From Flagellimonas oceani (GTDB lineage Bacteria > Bacteroidota > Bacteroidia > Flavobacteriales > Flavobacteriaceae), in assembly GCF_011068285.1 (NCBI RefSeq), contig NZ_CP049616.1, positions 3,051,001 to 3,115,000 of the forward strand: 64,000 nt of DNA. The letters are read 5' to 3'. A program made the position numbers and the translations under genes. Of the stretch, positions 36,739 through 45,160 are shown piece after piece. The notes under the pieces were generated by a model. The model had not been told where the DNA came from. It did not search any database and saw nothing but the letters and a program-made list of their open reading frames with translations. Numbering within the stretch: position 1 is the first letter of the stretch; every line of letters begins with the position of its first letter.

Positions 36739-38064
36739 ATGATTACAACAGGAGATAAGGAATTTTTCAAGGGAATAGGTAAAATTTCATTTGAAGGGAA
36801 AAAATCGGACAATCCGTTGTCCTTCAAATATTACGACGAGAATAAAGTAGTTGCCGGTAAGACAATGAAAGAGCATTTTAAATTTGCAATTGCCTACTGG
36901 CATACCTTTACCGGAACTGGTGGCGATCCCTTCGGAGCACCTACTCAAGATTTTCCTTGGTTGACCAACACGGACCCTATACAACAGGCCAAGGACAAAA
37001 TGGATGCGGCCTTTGAGTTCATCACAAAAATAGGAGCTCCCTACTTCTGCTTCCATGATTTTGATTTGATCGATGAAGGAAAAACATTGGCCGAATCCGA
37101 AAAAAGATTGGAAATCATTACGGACTATGCCAAGCAGAAAATGTCAGATTCCGGCGTAAAACTGCTATGGGGAACGGCAAACTGTTTCAGTAACCCAAGA
37201 TACATGAACGGTGCTGCGACAAATCCAGATTTTGATGTGGTGGCCTACGCCGGTGCCCAAGTGAAAAATGCATTGGACGCCACTATAAAACTAGGTGGTG
37301 AAAACTATGTTTTCTGGGGAGGACGAGAAGGATATATGTCGCTGCTCAACACCGATATGGGCCGTGAACAGGACCATATGGCAAGATTCCTTCACATGGC
37401 CAAGGACTACGCCCGTGCACAAGGTTTCAAGGGAACCTTCTTTATTGAGCCAAAGCCCATGGAGCCCACTAAACATCAGTATGACTTTGATTCGGCTACT
37501 GTACTGGGCTTTTTGAACAAATATGGCCTCCAAGACGATTTCAAACTGAACATAGAGGTAAACCATGCAACATTGGCCCAACATACCTTTGAGCACGAAC
37601 TTCAAATTGCAGCGGATAACAACATGCTGGGCAGTATCGATGCCAACAGGGGCGATTACCAAAATGGATGGGATACCGATCAGTTCCCTGTGGATGTTTA
37701 TGAACTTACCCAAGCCATGTTGATTATTTTGGAAGCAAACGGTTTCCAAGGAGGTGGTGTAAATTTTGATGCCAAAATCAGAAGGAATTCGACCGATTTG
37801 GAAGATATCTTCCACGCTCACATCGGTGGTATGGATGCTTTTGCCAGAGCTTTGATGGCTGCAAGCGATATTCTCGAAAATTCAAAATACAGCCAAATGC
37901 GCAAAGAGCGCTATGCTTCCTTCGACTCCGGTTCCGGAAAGTCCTTTGAAGACGGCAAGCTCCGTTTGGAAGATCTTCACAAACATGCATCTGCAAACCA
38001 AGACATTAAAAAGCGTAGTGGTAAGCAGGAATTGTTTGAGAACATCATCAACCAATATATTTAA
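36739..38064 (+). CDS. xylA: Xylose isomerase
   Basis: Converts D-xylose to D-xylulose. The 441-residue class II-type enzyme has the catalytic His106 and Asp109 ([13 protein letters not shown]), the metal-binding region [31 protein letters not shown] and the C-terminal [15 protein letters not shown]. It lies between xylB and the SSS transporter on the same strand and is cytoplasmic. Confidence 0.98.
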   Translation: MITTGDKEFFKGIGKISFEGKKSDNPLSFKYYDENKVVAGKTMKEHFKFAIAYWHTFTGTGGDPFGAPTQDFPWLTNTDPIQQAKDKMDAAFEFITKIGAPYFCFHDFDLIDEGKTLAESEKRLEIITDYAKQKMSDSGVKLLWGTANCFSNPRYMNGAATNPDFDVVAYAGAQVKNALDATIKLGGENYVFWGGREGYMSLLNTDMGREQDHMARFLHMAKDYARAQGFKGTFFIEPKPMEPTKHQYDFDSATVLGFLNKYGLQDDFKLNIEVNHATLAQHTFEHELQIAADNNMLGSIDANRGDYQNGWDTDQFPVDVYELTQAMLIILEANGFQGGGVNFDAKIRRNSTDLEDIFHAHIGGMDAFARALMAASDILENSKYSQMRKERYASFDSGSGKSFEDGKLRLEDLHKHASANQDIKKRSGKQELFENIINQYI

Positions 38065-38098
38065 TTACCGATTTTGATCAGGTAAACCACTAGTTATA

Positions 38099-39751
38099 AT
38101 GGAATCAGTATTAGAAAAGCCGGATTGGATTGTACTTGGTATCTATTTTTTGGCCTTGATAGGTGTTGCCGTGTGGGTGGTATCCCAAAAAAATAAGAAC
38201 ACGGAAGACTATTTTTTGGCGGGTAGAAACGTGGGGTGGTTCGTCATAGGCGCCTCCATATTTGCATCTAATATTGGTTCTGAACATGTTGTGGGGCTTG
38301 CGGGTACCGGGTTTGAATCGGGCACCCCTATGGCTCATTATGAGCTGCACGCCTGGATTGTATTGCTCCTGGGCTGGTTGTTCCTTCCCTTCTATATTCG
38401 AAGCGGGGCATTTACAATGCCCGAATTTTTGGAAAAACGTTTCGATGGCAGATCTCGCTGGTTTTTGTCCATTTTTTCTTTGGTCGCCTATGTATTGACC
38501 AAGGTTTCGGTGACCATTTATGCCGGTGGAATCGTAGTTTCCGAACTGTTGGGGATTCCCTTTTGGTATGGAGCCATCGGAGTAGTGATATTTACAGGAA
38601 TATATACAGTTATAGGTGGAATGAAGGCCGTAATCTATACCGAAACATTGCAAACGGTGATCCTGATACTGGGATCCTTGATCATTACGTATTTAGGATT
38701 GCAAGAAGTAGGTGGTTGGAACCAACTGCATGAAACGGTAACATCGGTAAGCCCTGACCACTTTAATATGTGGAGACCTATGAGCGACCCTGACTTTCCA
38801 TGGACAGGTTTGCTGTTCGGTGGAACCATTGTGGGCATCTGGTACTGGTGTACGGACCAATATATTGTGCAACGAACCCTAGCAGCAAATAATATTAAAA
38901 TTGGTAGAAGAGGCGCCATTTTTGGAGCCTATCTTAAATTGATGCCCATTTTGATTTTCTTGATTCCCGGTATCATAGCATTTGCGTTGACCATCCAAAA
39001 TCCTGAAGTCTTTAGTGTGGACAGAGCCGATAGGGCTTTCCCTATGTTGGTGAAAACACTTCTTCCTGTAGGATTGAAAGGTTTGGTAGCAGGTGGTCTT
39101 ATGGCAGCTTTGATGAGTTCATTGGCATCGGTATTTAACTCTTGTTCTACCATTTTCACCATTGATATCTACAAAAAGTTACGTCCAGACAAATCTGAAC
39201 GAGAACTATTGACCATAGGGAAGATTGCCACCGGAATAATTGTAGTACTTGGCATTATTTGGATTCCTATTATGGACAAAATTGGCGGTGGGGTCATGTA
39301 CCAGTATTTGCAAAATGTACAATCTTACATTGCACCACCCGTGACCACGGTATTCCTATTGGGGATCATATGGAAAAGAGTAAACTCCAAAGCGGCCATC
39401 ACCACGTTATTTGCTGGACTAATACTATTGATTTTACGATTGGGGGCCGAGATTTATTATCAACCGCAGATTACAACCGGAACAGAGGTTTCTGGATTTA
39501 TGTTCCAATTTGCAACGGTCAATTTTGCTCATATGGCCATTTTTATGTTCTTGTTTTCAGTGGCACTATGTATTGCGGTCACATTAGCAACCGCTCCACC
39601 GAACTATGCTACCATTAAAGGCTTGTCTTTTGGCACACTTTCTCCAGAAGACCGTGTAAATTCCAAGGACAGTTATAGCACCATCGATATAATACTTTCA
39701 GTTTTATTGGTAGTTATAGTGATTGCCATCCTATCCTACTTTACGGGGTAA
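38099..39751 (+). CDS. Sodium/solute symporter (SSS family), probable Na+/xylose transporter
   Basis: A 550-residue inner-membrane protein with about 13-14 hydrophobic segments, of the SGLT branch of the SSS family. Typical stretches are EDYFLAGRNVGWFVIGAS, ASNIGSEHVVGLAGTG and MAALMSSLASVFNSCSTIFT. It follows xylA by 34 bases and ends in a strong terminator. Import of free xylose is the natural inference; the SGLT branch also carries glucose and galactose. It is the third distinct inner-membrane carbohydrate importer of the locus, after the GPH and TRAP systems. Confidence 0.93.
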   Translation: MESVLEKPDWIVLGIYFLALIGVAVWVVSQKNKNTEDYFLAGRNVGWFVIGASIFASNIGSEHVVGLAGTGFESGTPMAHYELHAWIVLLLGWLFLPFYIRSGAFTMPEFLEKRFDGRSRWFLSIFSLVAYVLTKVSVTIYAGGIVVSELLGIPFWYGAIGVVIFTGIYTVIGGMKAVIYTETLQTVILILGSLIITYLGLQEVGGWNQLHETVTSVSPDHFNMWRPMSDPDFPWTGLLFGGTIVGIWYWCTDQYIVQRTLAANNIKIGRRGAIFGAYLKLMPILIFLIPGIIAFALTIQNPEVFSVDRADRAFPMLVKTLLPVGLKGLVAGGLMAALMSSLASVFNSCSTIFTIDIYKKLRPDKSERELLTIGKIATGIIVVLGIIWIPIMDKIGGGVMYQYLQNVQSYIAPPVTTVFLLGIIWKRVNSKAAITTLFAGLILLILRLGAEIYYQPQITTGTEVSGFMFQFATVNFAHMAIFMFLFSVALCIAVTLATAPPNYATIKGLSFGTLSPEDRVNSKDSYSTIDIILSVLLVVIVIAILSYFTG

Positions 39752-39780
39752 TTACATCATGGAAAGATTACATAAAAAAA

Positions 39781-39801
39781 GCCCCGAAGTTCGGGGCTTT
39801 T
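39781..39801. terminator. Rho-independent terminator of the xylB-xylA-SSS operon (bidirectional form)
   Basis: GCCCCGA-AGT-TCGGGGC (39781-39797) forms a 7-bp GC-rich stem with a 3-base loop. It is followed by a T run and preceded by seven A residues. It can therefore terminate both the symporter operon and the convergent kdgK transcript. Confidence 0.88.
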
Positions 39802-39842
39802 ATTTGATGACATCCAACTTTTATTCATTCCCGTTTGCGAAC

Positions 39843-39854
39843 ACAATCGATTGT
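39843..39854. promoter_or_regulatory. Orphan LacI-type operator in a convergent intergenic region
   Basis: ACAATCGATTGT is a perfect 12-base palindrome of the same type as the operators at 2027, 9082 and 26716. It lies 20 bases past the kdgK stop codon and after the xylose-operon terminator, where neither neighbouring gene starts. Confidence 0.5.
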
Positions 39855-39873
39855 ATCTCTGTAAAATAAAAAA

Positions 39874-40911
39874 TTATCGGGCCACTCGTCCCGAAGCATC
39901 GCCTTCCATTAACTTTTCAACCTCCGCAATGGTCGCCAAATTCGCATCGCCATAAATGGTATGCTTCAAGCAGGAAGCTGCCACGGCAAAGTTCAATGCT
40001 CTTTGGTCATCCTCGTAAGTATTTAAACCATAAATGAGACCTCCCATAAAGCTATCTCCTCCCCCTACTCTATCCACAATATGTGTGATTTGATATGTTG
40101 GGGATTTGTACATTTTTTCTCCATCGTACATTACACCTGCCCATGTATTGTGCGAGGCGCTGATGGAACCTCGTAGGGTGGTGATTACTTTTTTTGCTCT
40201 TGGAAACTTTTCCATCATTTGTTCGCAAACGGATAGAAACGCTTCCGCAGTAACATCTTTTCCATCTTTATGCACATCCAAACCTTTTGGATGAATTCCA
40301 AAGTGTTTGTGGGCATCTTCCTCATTCCCTAAAATCACATCACAATAGGAAACCAAGGGGGTCATAATTGTCTCGGGTTCCACTCCGTAATTCCACAATT
40401 TTGCCCTGTAATTTAAATCGGTGGAAATGGTAAGTCCCATTTCACTTGCCACCTTTACAGCTTCCAAACATGTATCTGCCGCTCCTTGTGAAATGGCAGG
40501 TGTTATTCCCGTCCAATGAAACCAATGGGCATCCTTAAACACAGATTTCCAATCAATGCTACCTGGTTCAATCTCTGCCATTGCGGAATGTGCCCTATCA
40601 TAGACCACCTTACTTCCACGACTTACCGCACCGGTTTCCAAAAAATAAATGCCCAATCTGTCGCCACCAAAAACAACGTGATTGGTTCCGACATTGCGTT
40701 TTCTCATTTCCAAGAGTGCACACTCCCCAATGTCGTTTTTGGGCAAACGGGTCACGAACTCCACCGGCAGGCCATAATTGGCCAAGGATACTGCAACGTT
40801 GGACTCACCTCCCCCATAGATTACATTAAACTCCGATGCCTGTGAAAACCGGAGGTTATCTTTGGGCGCCAATCGCAGCATAATCTCTCCAAATGTTACT
40901 ACTTTCTTCAT
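39874..40911 (-). CDS. kdgK: 2-keto-3-deoxygluconate kinase
   Basis: PfkB-family kinase that phosphorylates KDG to KDPG, linking UxuA to the aldolase. I chose the ATG at 40911 (MKKVVTFGEIMLRLAP), which matches the family start; an ATG at 40932 would add seven residues. Of its 345 residues the conserved ones include GGGESNVAVSLANYGL at the N-terminus and the C-terminal PfkB signature DRVGGGDSFMGGLIYG with the catalytic Asp. It is monocistronic and convergent with the xylose operon. Confidence 0.92.
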   Translation of the reverse strand: MKKVVTFGEIMLRLAPKDNLRFSQASEFNVIYGGGESNVAVSLANYGLPVEFVTRLPKNDIGECALLEMRKRNVGTNHVVFGGDRLGIYFLETGAVSRGSKVVYDRAHSAMAEIEPGSIDWKSVFKDAHWFHWTGITPAISQGAADTCLEAVKVASEMGLTISTDLNYRAKLWNYGVEPETIMTPLVSYCDVILGNEEDAHKHFGIHPKGLDVHKDGKDVTAEAFLSVCEQMMEKFPRAKKVITTLRGSISASHNTWAGVMYDGEKMYKSPTYQITHIVDRVGGGDSFMGGLIYGLNTYEDDQRALNFAVAASCLKHTIYGDANLATIAEVEKLMEGDASGRVAR

Positions 40912-41512
40912 TTTAGCTGATTTGTTAAACATAGATTACAAGTCCAAGCAAACTACTATATTCTTGAGAAATATGATTGGATTTCCCGAAGATTTTTGGA
41001 ACAATTTGAATACATTTTGAAATTTCAAAATAGTGTTCCTTTCCGTATAAATTTGAATTGAAAACTTTAAAATATGTGGACGTTCAAAAATTAGGTTTAA
41101 ACAGGCTATTTACCCAGGAATTCTTTCTCTGCGGATTATCAGCTGTAGTACAGAGAAATACCATAATATCCATATTTCCTCACTCCAATACAGTCACGCT
41201 TTTGCTAAACAGACAATAACCCTATACCAAGACCATTCTGTGATTCTCTTCAAATATGGAAACATTGGACATCGTATACCGCCCCTCACTGGATAAAATT
41301 CGGCCCCCTCAAACTCAGCAAAAAAGATTGAATTTCAAATCACCACAAAAAAATATCAGATAGCTCAAATTTTTCGTTTTAGAGATTATTTGCATCTGGT
41401 CTTTCCTCTTGATATTATTTAGAAGAATTTCATTAACCGAATTTCAAACCAAACTAATTCAAACAAGGGCTAAAAACAAAAAAACCTTCGAAAAATCAAA
41501 GGTTTTTACTTG
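40912..41512. other. Gene-free AT-rich flank left of the island, with island-end-like sequence
   Basis: No convincing gene is seen. Near its right end are TAACCGAAT (41434-41442), a CAAAC-rich stretch and a hairpin before the tRNA fragment. This order copies that of the island's other end (53486-53603), which suggests a remnant of an earlier insertion at the same tRNA gene. Confidence 0.5.
41480..41507 (-). terminator. Terminator-like hairpin beside the displaced tRNA-Val 3' fragment
   Basis: AAAAACCTT (41480-41488) pairs with AAGGTTTTT (41499-41507) around a 10-base loop. Its position relative to the tRNA fragment equals that of the hairpin downstream of the intact tRNA (53548-53582). It is probably the older tRNA-Val terminator separated by the insertion. 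Confidence 0.5.
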
Positions 41513-41535
41513 GTGGGCGCTGAGGGATTCGAACC
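41513..41535 (-). repeat. attachment-site repeat, displaced 3' fragment of tRNA-Val
   Basis: These 23 bases are identical to 53604-53626, the 3' end of the intact tRNA-Val (T-arm and acceptor 3' strand), in the same orientation. Identity stops at both sides (41512 G versus 53603 A; 41536 T versus 53627 C). The rest of the tRNA is absent here. Confidence 0.9.
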
Positions 41536-41835
41536 TCTTTTGCCAACCCTTATGTTTATTGGGTTTTTCCTTGCTGATACTTTTTTTACTAACCGAATTA
41601 CAGACCGTTTTTAGAAATTCGCCTTCGTATCTAACAAAATTAACCATAAAATATTAAACAAACATATCTGCCAAACCAAACACTAAAATGCGTCGGGCTG
41701 ACTGAATCATCGACGAAATCTTATATCACATTGATAAATCATTGTTTTATCACTAGACTCTTGAGAAAATTCAGCCCCTAAAAAACATTGTATTCAATAC
41801 CTAATCACTAAATTGTTTTAGACTCATTCAAGCTT
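41536..41835. other. Gene-free left end of the island with an arm-like site
   Basis: No gene is visible between the attachment repeat and the HlyD-like gene. TAACCGAAT at 41590-41598, inside the longer TTTACTAACCGAATT, is shared with the right end (53486-53494) and is a candidate integrase arm-binding site. Confidence 0.5.
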
Positions 41836-42579
41836 TTACAAATCTTTCTTAAAAAGCTCTAAATCATCTAGACTGGATGAAAAAAAGTATTTTATAAGCT
41901 TGGGATTATCTATTTCAATTTCGGCTTTATATTTTTTTCCTAAAAATTTTGAGATACTATTTGAAGAGAGATTATTAGCTAGAATTTTAAATTCATAAGC
42001 CCCTGTTTTTGACGAAGAAATATTACCAATGTTTCCAAGAAATACTACATGTTTTAGGTCACTAACATAAATTTTCAACTGAACATGTTGCCCTTCTTTA
42101 ATCGCATCAAATGGTGGTTCCGTATTTACTGTGAAATACAAATTGTAATCAGTAGGTTTTGTTAGTAGTATTTTAAAAAGTAGATCACCCTTATTGACAT
42201 AATTTCCTTCTTTAAGATATGGATCTACAAGAAGACTACCCGATTGTGGTGAATTTAATTCAAACACCGTATTTTGTGAACCACTAATAAACCCTAATCG
42301 CTCTCCATCTTCAACTAATAAACCATTTTTGCCAGTCCATTTTATAAATGTGCCCGAAATCGGAGCATGAACCTCCTTTGCCACTGCATTTGGCACCAAT
42401 TCAAAATTTCCTTCCAAAACTATAGGATAATGTATTACTGAAGATAATATCAATATTCCCAGTATTAAAAAAAGAATAATTGTATTACCCCAACGTATAA
42501 AAGCATTTGGAACCCTTCCCAAAATTTCTTGGACACTTTCGCTTCTTATATTAAACTTAGTTTCATGTACTTTTTCCAT
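41836..42579 (-). CDS. Short HlyD-like periplasmic adaptor (membrane fusion protein)
   Basis: A 247-residue inner-membrane-anchored adaptor expected to pair with the exporter encoded 10 bases upstream. It has one N-terminal membrane helix (about 31-50), a split biotinyl/lipoyl-like domain (APISGTFIKWTGKNGLLVEDGERLG and SPQSGSLLVD to VNKGDLLFKI) and a beta-barrel region (IKEGQHVQLKI). The usual coiled-coil hairpin of HlyD proteins, which makes them about 400 residues long, is missing. It could be a trimmed adaptor working without a TolC partner or with a different outer-membrane channel. The family call rests on domain pattern and neighbourhood. Confidence 0.78.
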   Translation of the reverse strand: MEKVHETKFNIRSESVQEILGRVPNAFIRWGNTIILFLILGILILSSVIHYPIVLEGNFELVPNAVAKEVHAPISGTFIKWTGKNGLLVEDGERLGFISGSQNTVFELNSPQSGSLLVDPYLKEGNYVNKGDLLFKILLTKPTDYNLYFTVNTEPPFDAIKEGQHVQLKIYVSDLKHVVFLGNIGNISSSKTGAYEFKILANNLSSNSISKFLGKKYKAEIEIDNPKLIKYFFSSSLDDLELFKKDL

Positions 42580-42589
42580 AGCCCATAAT

Positions 42590-44788
42590 TCAGTTTCCCA
42601 ATTCCAATTGATTTTTTACCAAGTGATAATAATCCCCCTTTAATTGAGTAAGAGAAGTATGATTTCCATATTCAGCTATTCTTCCTGAATCCAGCACTAC
42701 AATATTATCCGCTTTCTTCACAGTACTCAACCTATGCGCGATAATAATACACGTCTTGCCTTTAAAGAAGGTTTGTAGATTATCCATTATTACACGTTCA
42801 TTGTTGGCATCCAAAGCCGAAGTGGCTTCATCTAAAAATAGAAAATGTGGGTCCTTATAAACCGCTCTGGCAATTAACAAACGTTGTTTCTGACCTGTAC
42901 TCAGCCCCTTGCCTTCTGGCCCTATCCTTGTATTTACACCCAATGGCAATTCATCTAGAAAAGATTGGATATTGGCAATTTTTATAGCTTTAGCTAATGA
43001 CCTTTCATCAATCACATCTGAACCTACTGCAATATTTCTGGCAATAGTATCATTAAAGATATATCCTTCCTGCATAACTACACCACAACTGGATCTCCAT
43101 GAACTTTGGGCGAAATCCGAGAGTTTATTTTTACCGATATAAATGCTGCCCTCATTAGGCTCATAGAACCTTAAAAGCATTTTCATCAAAGTTGTTTTTC
43201 CACTTCCGCTTATCCCCACAATTGCAGTTACTTGATTGGCCGGAATCATCAAATCAAGGTTCTTTATCACATTGGATAATCCGCCAGGATATTTGAATGT
43301 TACATTGCTTAAATTAAAACCTTGGTCAACTGGAACATTCACCAAGGTATTGGCATCTATGGTTTCCTCGTTATCCATATTATGGATTTCCGCAAGCCTT
43401 TCCAATGAAATTTTAGCATCTTGGATCTCCCTCAAAAAAGTAATCAGTTGCATTACGGGGGCATTCAATTGTCCCACAATGAAAGAAATCGCAACCATCA
43501 TCCCTAGGGTAATATCATTTTGGATGACCAGTTTTGCAGACAATACCGTGATAAGAATATTCTTTAATTCATTAATGAAAGATGAACCTACACTTTGGGT
43601 CTGTTCTAATGTCAAGCTCTTCATCTCAACTTTGAACAATCGGGCTTGAACAAATTCCCAATTCCACCGCATCCTTCTTTCTGCATTGTGAAGCTTGATT
43701 TCTTGCATTCCGTTTATGAGCTCGATCACTTTGCTTTGTTCCTGGCTTATTTCAGAAAACCTTTTGTAGTCCAGCTCCCGTCTCTTTTTTAAAAAGAAAA
43801 GAACCCAAATAAAATAGAGTACACTCCCGATAAAGAAAATCGTAAATATCTGAATACTATAATAGGCTAAAATGATACCAAAAATCAAAAAATTTACCAT
43901 TGAAAAGAGAACACTTAAAGAAGATACCGTAAGTATTTTTTCAACTCGCTGGTGGTCATTGATGCGTTGCAACAGGTCACCGGTCATTTTCGCATCAAAA
44001 AAAGAAATGGGGAGGTTCATCAATTTGACAAAAAAATCCGAGATCAACGATATGTTGATCCGGGTACTCAAATGAAGCATTATAAAACTTCGAATTACCT
44101 CTAAAGCTGTACGACCAAAAAACAGGAAAAGTTGGGCAATAAGGATTAGATAAATAAAGTTCAAATCTTCATTTTTAATCCCGACATCCACAATACTTTG
44201 AGTTAAAAAAGGAACGAACAATTGCAGTAGACTACTGGCTAAAAGCCCAATCGCCAATTGAACAACAAAGCGTTTATATTTAAAAAGGTATTTGAAAATG
44301 AAGTTAAAATCATAAGCATTCTTTTTTGGCTTCCCATCATCCCTGGAGTAAAACTTGGGTGTTGGTTCCAATAGTAGGGCAATCCCTTCTTCGGTAGTTA
44401 CATCAGCATTGTTACCAATCCAAAATTTGATGAAATCTTTGGTGTTATACCTAAGTAATCCATGCCCGGGATCCGCCACATAAATCTTTTCTTTTTTGAT
44501 TTTATAGAGTACTACATAATGCTCCTTGTTCCAGTGCAGAATACAAGGCAATGGAACCTCCAATAATTTATTAAAACTTAGTTGTACCCCTATACTGTGA
44601 AATCCCAACAATTCGGATGCCTTAGAAAGATTCAAAAGATCACTGCCTTCCCTATTGGTCTCCGAATAAGATCTTAAATCTTGAATATCGAAGGTTTTAC
44701 CGTAGTATTTGCCTATCATTTTAAGACATGTGGGACCGCAATCTTTTAGGTCTACTTGCTTGTAAAAAGGAAAATTTGAGGTGAACAT
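42590..44788 (-). CDS. Peptidase-containing ABC exporter (C39 bacteriocin-type)
   Basis: A 732-residue exporter that cleaves a double-glycine leader and pumps the mature peptide out. The N-terminal C39 peptidase (1-140) is intact: Cys17 (LKDCGPTCL), His90 (NKEHYVVL) and Asp106 (VADPGHG). A six-helix ABC membrane domain follows (about 170-450), then the ATPase with Walker A GISGSGKTT, signature LSTGQKQRL and Walker B FLFLDEATSALD. The clear substrate candidate is the 61-aa precursor encoded just upstream. The two genes are separated by a perfect hairpin (44807-44834). Confidence 0.95.
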   Translation of the reverse strand: MFTSNFPFYKQVDLKDCGPTCLKMIGKYYGKTFDIQDLRSYSETNREGSDLLNLSKASELLGFHSIGVQLSFNKLLEVPLPCILHWNKEHYVVLYKIKKEKIYVADPGHGLLRYNTKDFIKFWIGNNADVTTEEGIALLLEPTPKFYSRDDGKPKKNAYDFNFIFKYLFKYKRFVVQLAIGLLASSLLQLFVPFLTQSIVDVGIKNEDLNFIYLILIAQLFLFFGRTALEVIRSFIMLHLSTRINISLISDFFVKLMNLPISFFDAKMTGDLLQRINDHQRVEKILTVSSLSVLFSMVNFLIFGIILAYYSIQIFTIFFIGSVLYFIWVLFFLKKRRELDYKRFSEISQEQSKVIELINGMQEIKLHNAERRMRWNWEFVQARLFKVEMKSLTLEQTQSVGSSFINELKNILITVLSAKLVIQNDITLGMMVAISFIVGQLNAPVMQLITFLREIQDAKISLERLAEIHNMDNEETIDANTLVNVPVDQGFNLSNVTFKYPGGLSNVIKNLDLMIPANQVTAIVGISGSGKTTLMKMLLRFYEPNEGSIYIGKNKLSDFAQSSWRSSCGVVMQEGYIFNDTIARNIAVGSDVIDERSLAKAIKIANIQSFLDELPLGVNTRIGPEGKGLSTGQKQRLLIARAVYKDPHFLFLDEATSALDANNERVIMDNLQTFFKGKTCIIIAHRLSTVKKADNIVVLDSGRIAEYGNHTSLTQLKGDYYHLVKNQLELGN

Positions 44789-44806
44789 TAACTGTTTAAT
44801 AATTAG

Positions 44807-44834
44807 TTAGCCAAAGGAAAATTCCTTTGGCTAA
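44807..44834 (-). promoter_or_regulatory. Perfect hairpin between precursor and exporter genes
   Basis: TTAGCCAAAGGAA (44807-44819) and TTCCTTTGGCTAA (44822-44834) form a 13-bp perfect stem with a 2-base spacer (a 4-base loop or larger in practice). It follows the precursor stop by 25 bases. On the minus strand no long T run follows, so it is more likely an mRNA-stabilising or partial-termination element than a full terminator. Confidence 0.6.
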
Positions 44835-44859
44835 TTGAATTCTAAGTTTGGTGAATTGA

Positions 44860-45045
44860 TTAGACAACTATACATCCTTGTGCTGTACAAATACCTTTGT
44901 AGGTGAATCCATTACAATAGTAAAGACATTTTGATCCAATACCACTACATGAGCCATCACAAGCTGACGATGCTCCGCCTTGTACTCCTTTTTGCTGAGC
45001 TTTACCTAAAATCCTTACTCCTTTTAAATTTGCTAAATTTTTCAT
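44860..45045 (-). CDS. Double-glycine-leader precursor peptide with six-cysteine core
   Basis: A 61-residue peptide precursor. I start it at the ATG complementing 45043-45045, because MKNLANLKGVRILGKAQQ is a typical Bacteroidota GG-type leader; an ATG 12 bases upstream would add MIFK. The leader ends VQGG, giving a predicted 37-residue product that begins ASSACDG and ends CIVV. The product has six cysteines at positions 5, 9, 16, 20, 29 and 34 (spacing C-x3-C-x6-C-x3-C-x8-C-x4-C), enough for three disulfides. It is glycine- and serine-rich with a hydrophobic tail. It lies between the VKOR-thioredoxin and exporter genes. I do not recognise the core; a bacteriocin or a signalling peptide are both possible. 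Confidence 0.82.
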   Translation of the reverse strand: MKNLANLKGVRILGKAQQKGVQGGASSACDGSCSGIGSKCLYYCNGFTYKGICTAQGCIVV

Positions 45046-45160
45046 TTTAAAAATCATTTAGAATTAATAACACCCTGGACATTTAAGGACATCCAAGATT
45101 TATGTCCATCCTTCGCGAAAAGATATTTTGTTGGGCTTCTAATGCAATGCCCAAATAAAT

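Noticed and set aside
41409..41657. 82-codon open frame across the left attachment repeat
   Set aside because: It runs through the tRNA fragment, the hairpin and both arm-like sites, so it is a chance frame spanning an insertion junction.
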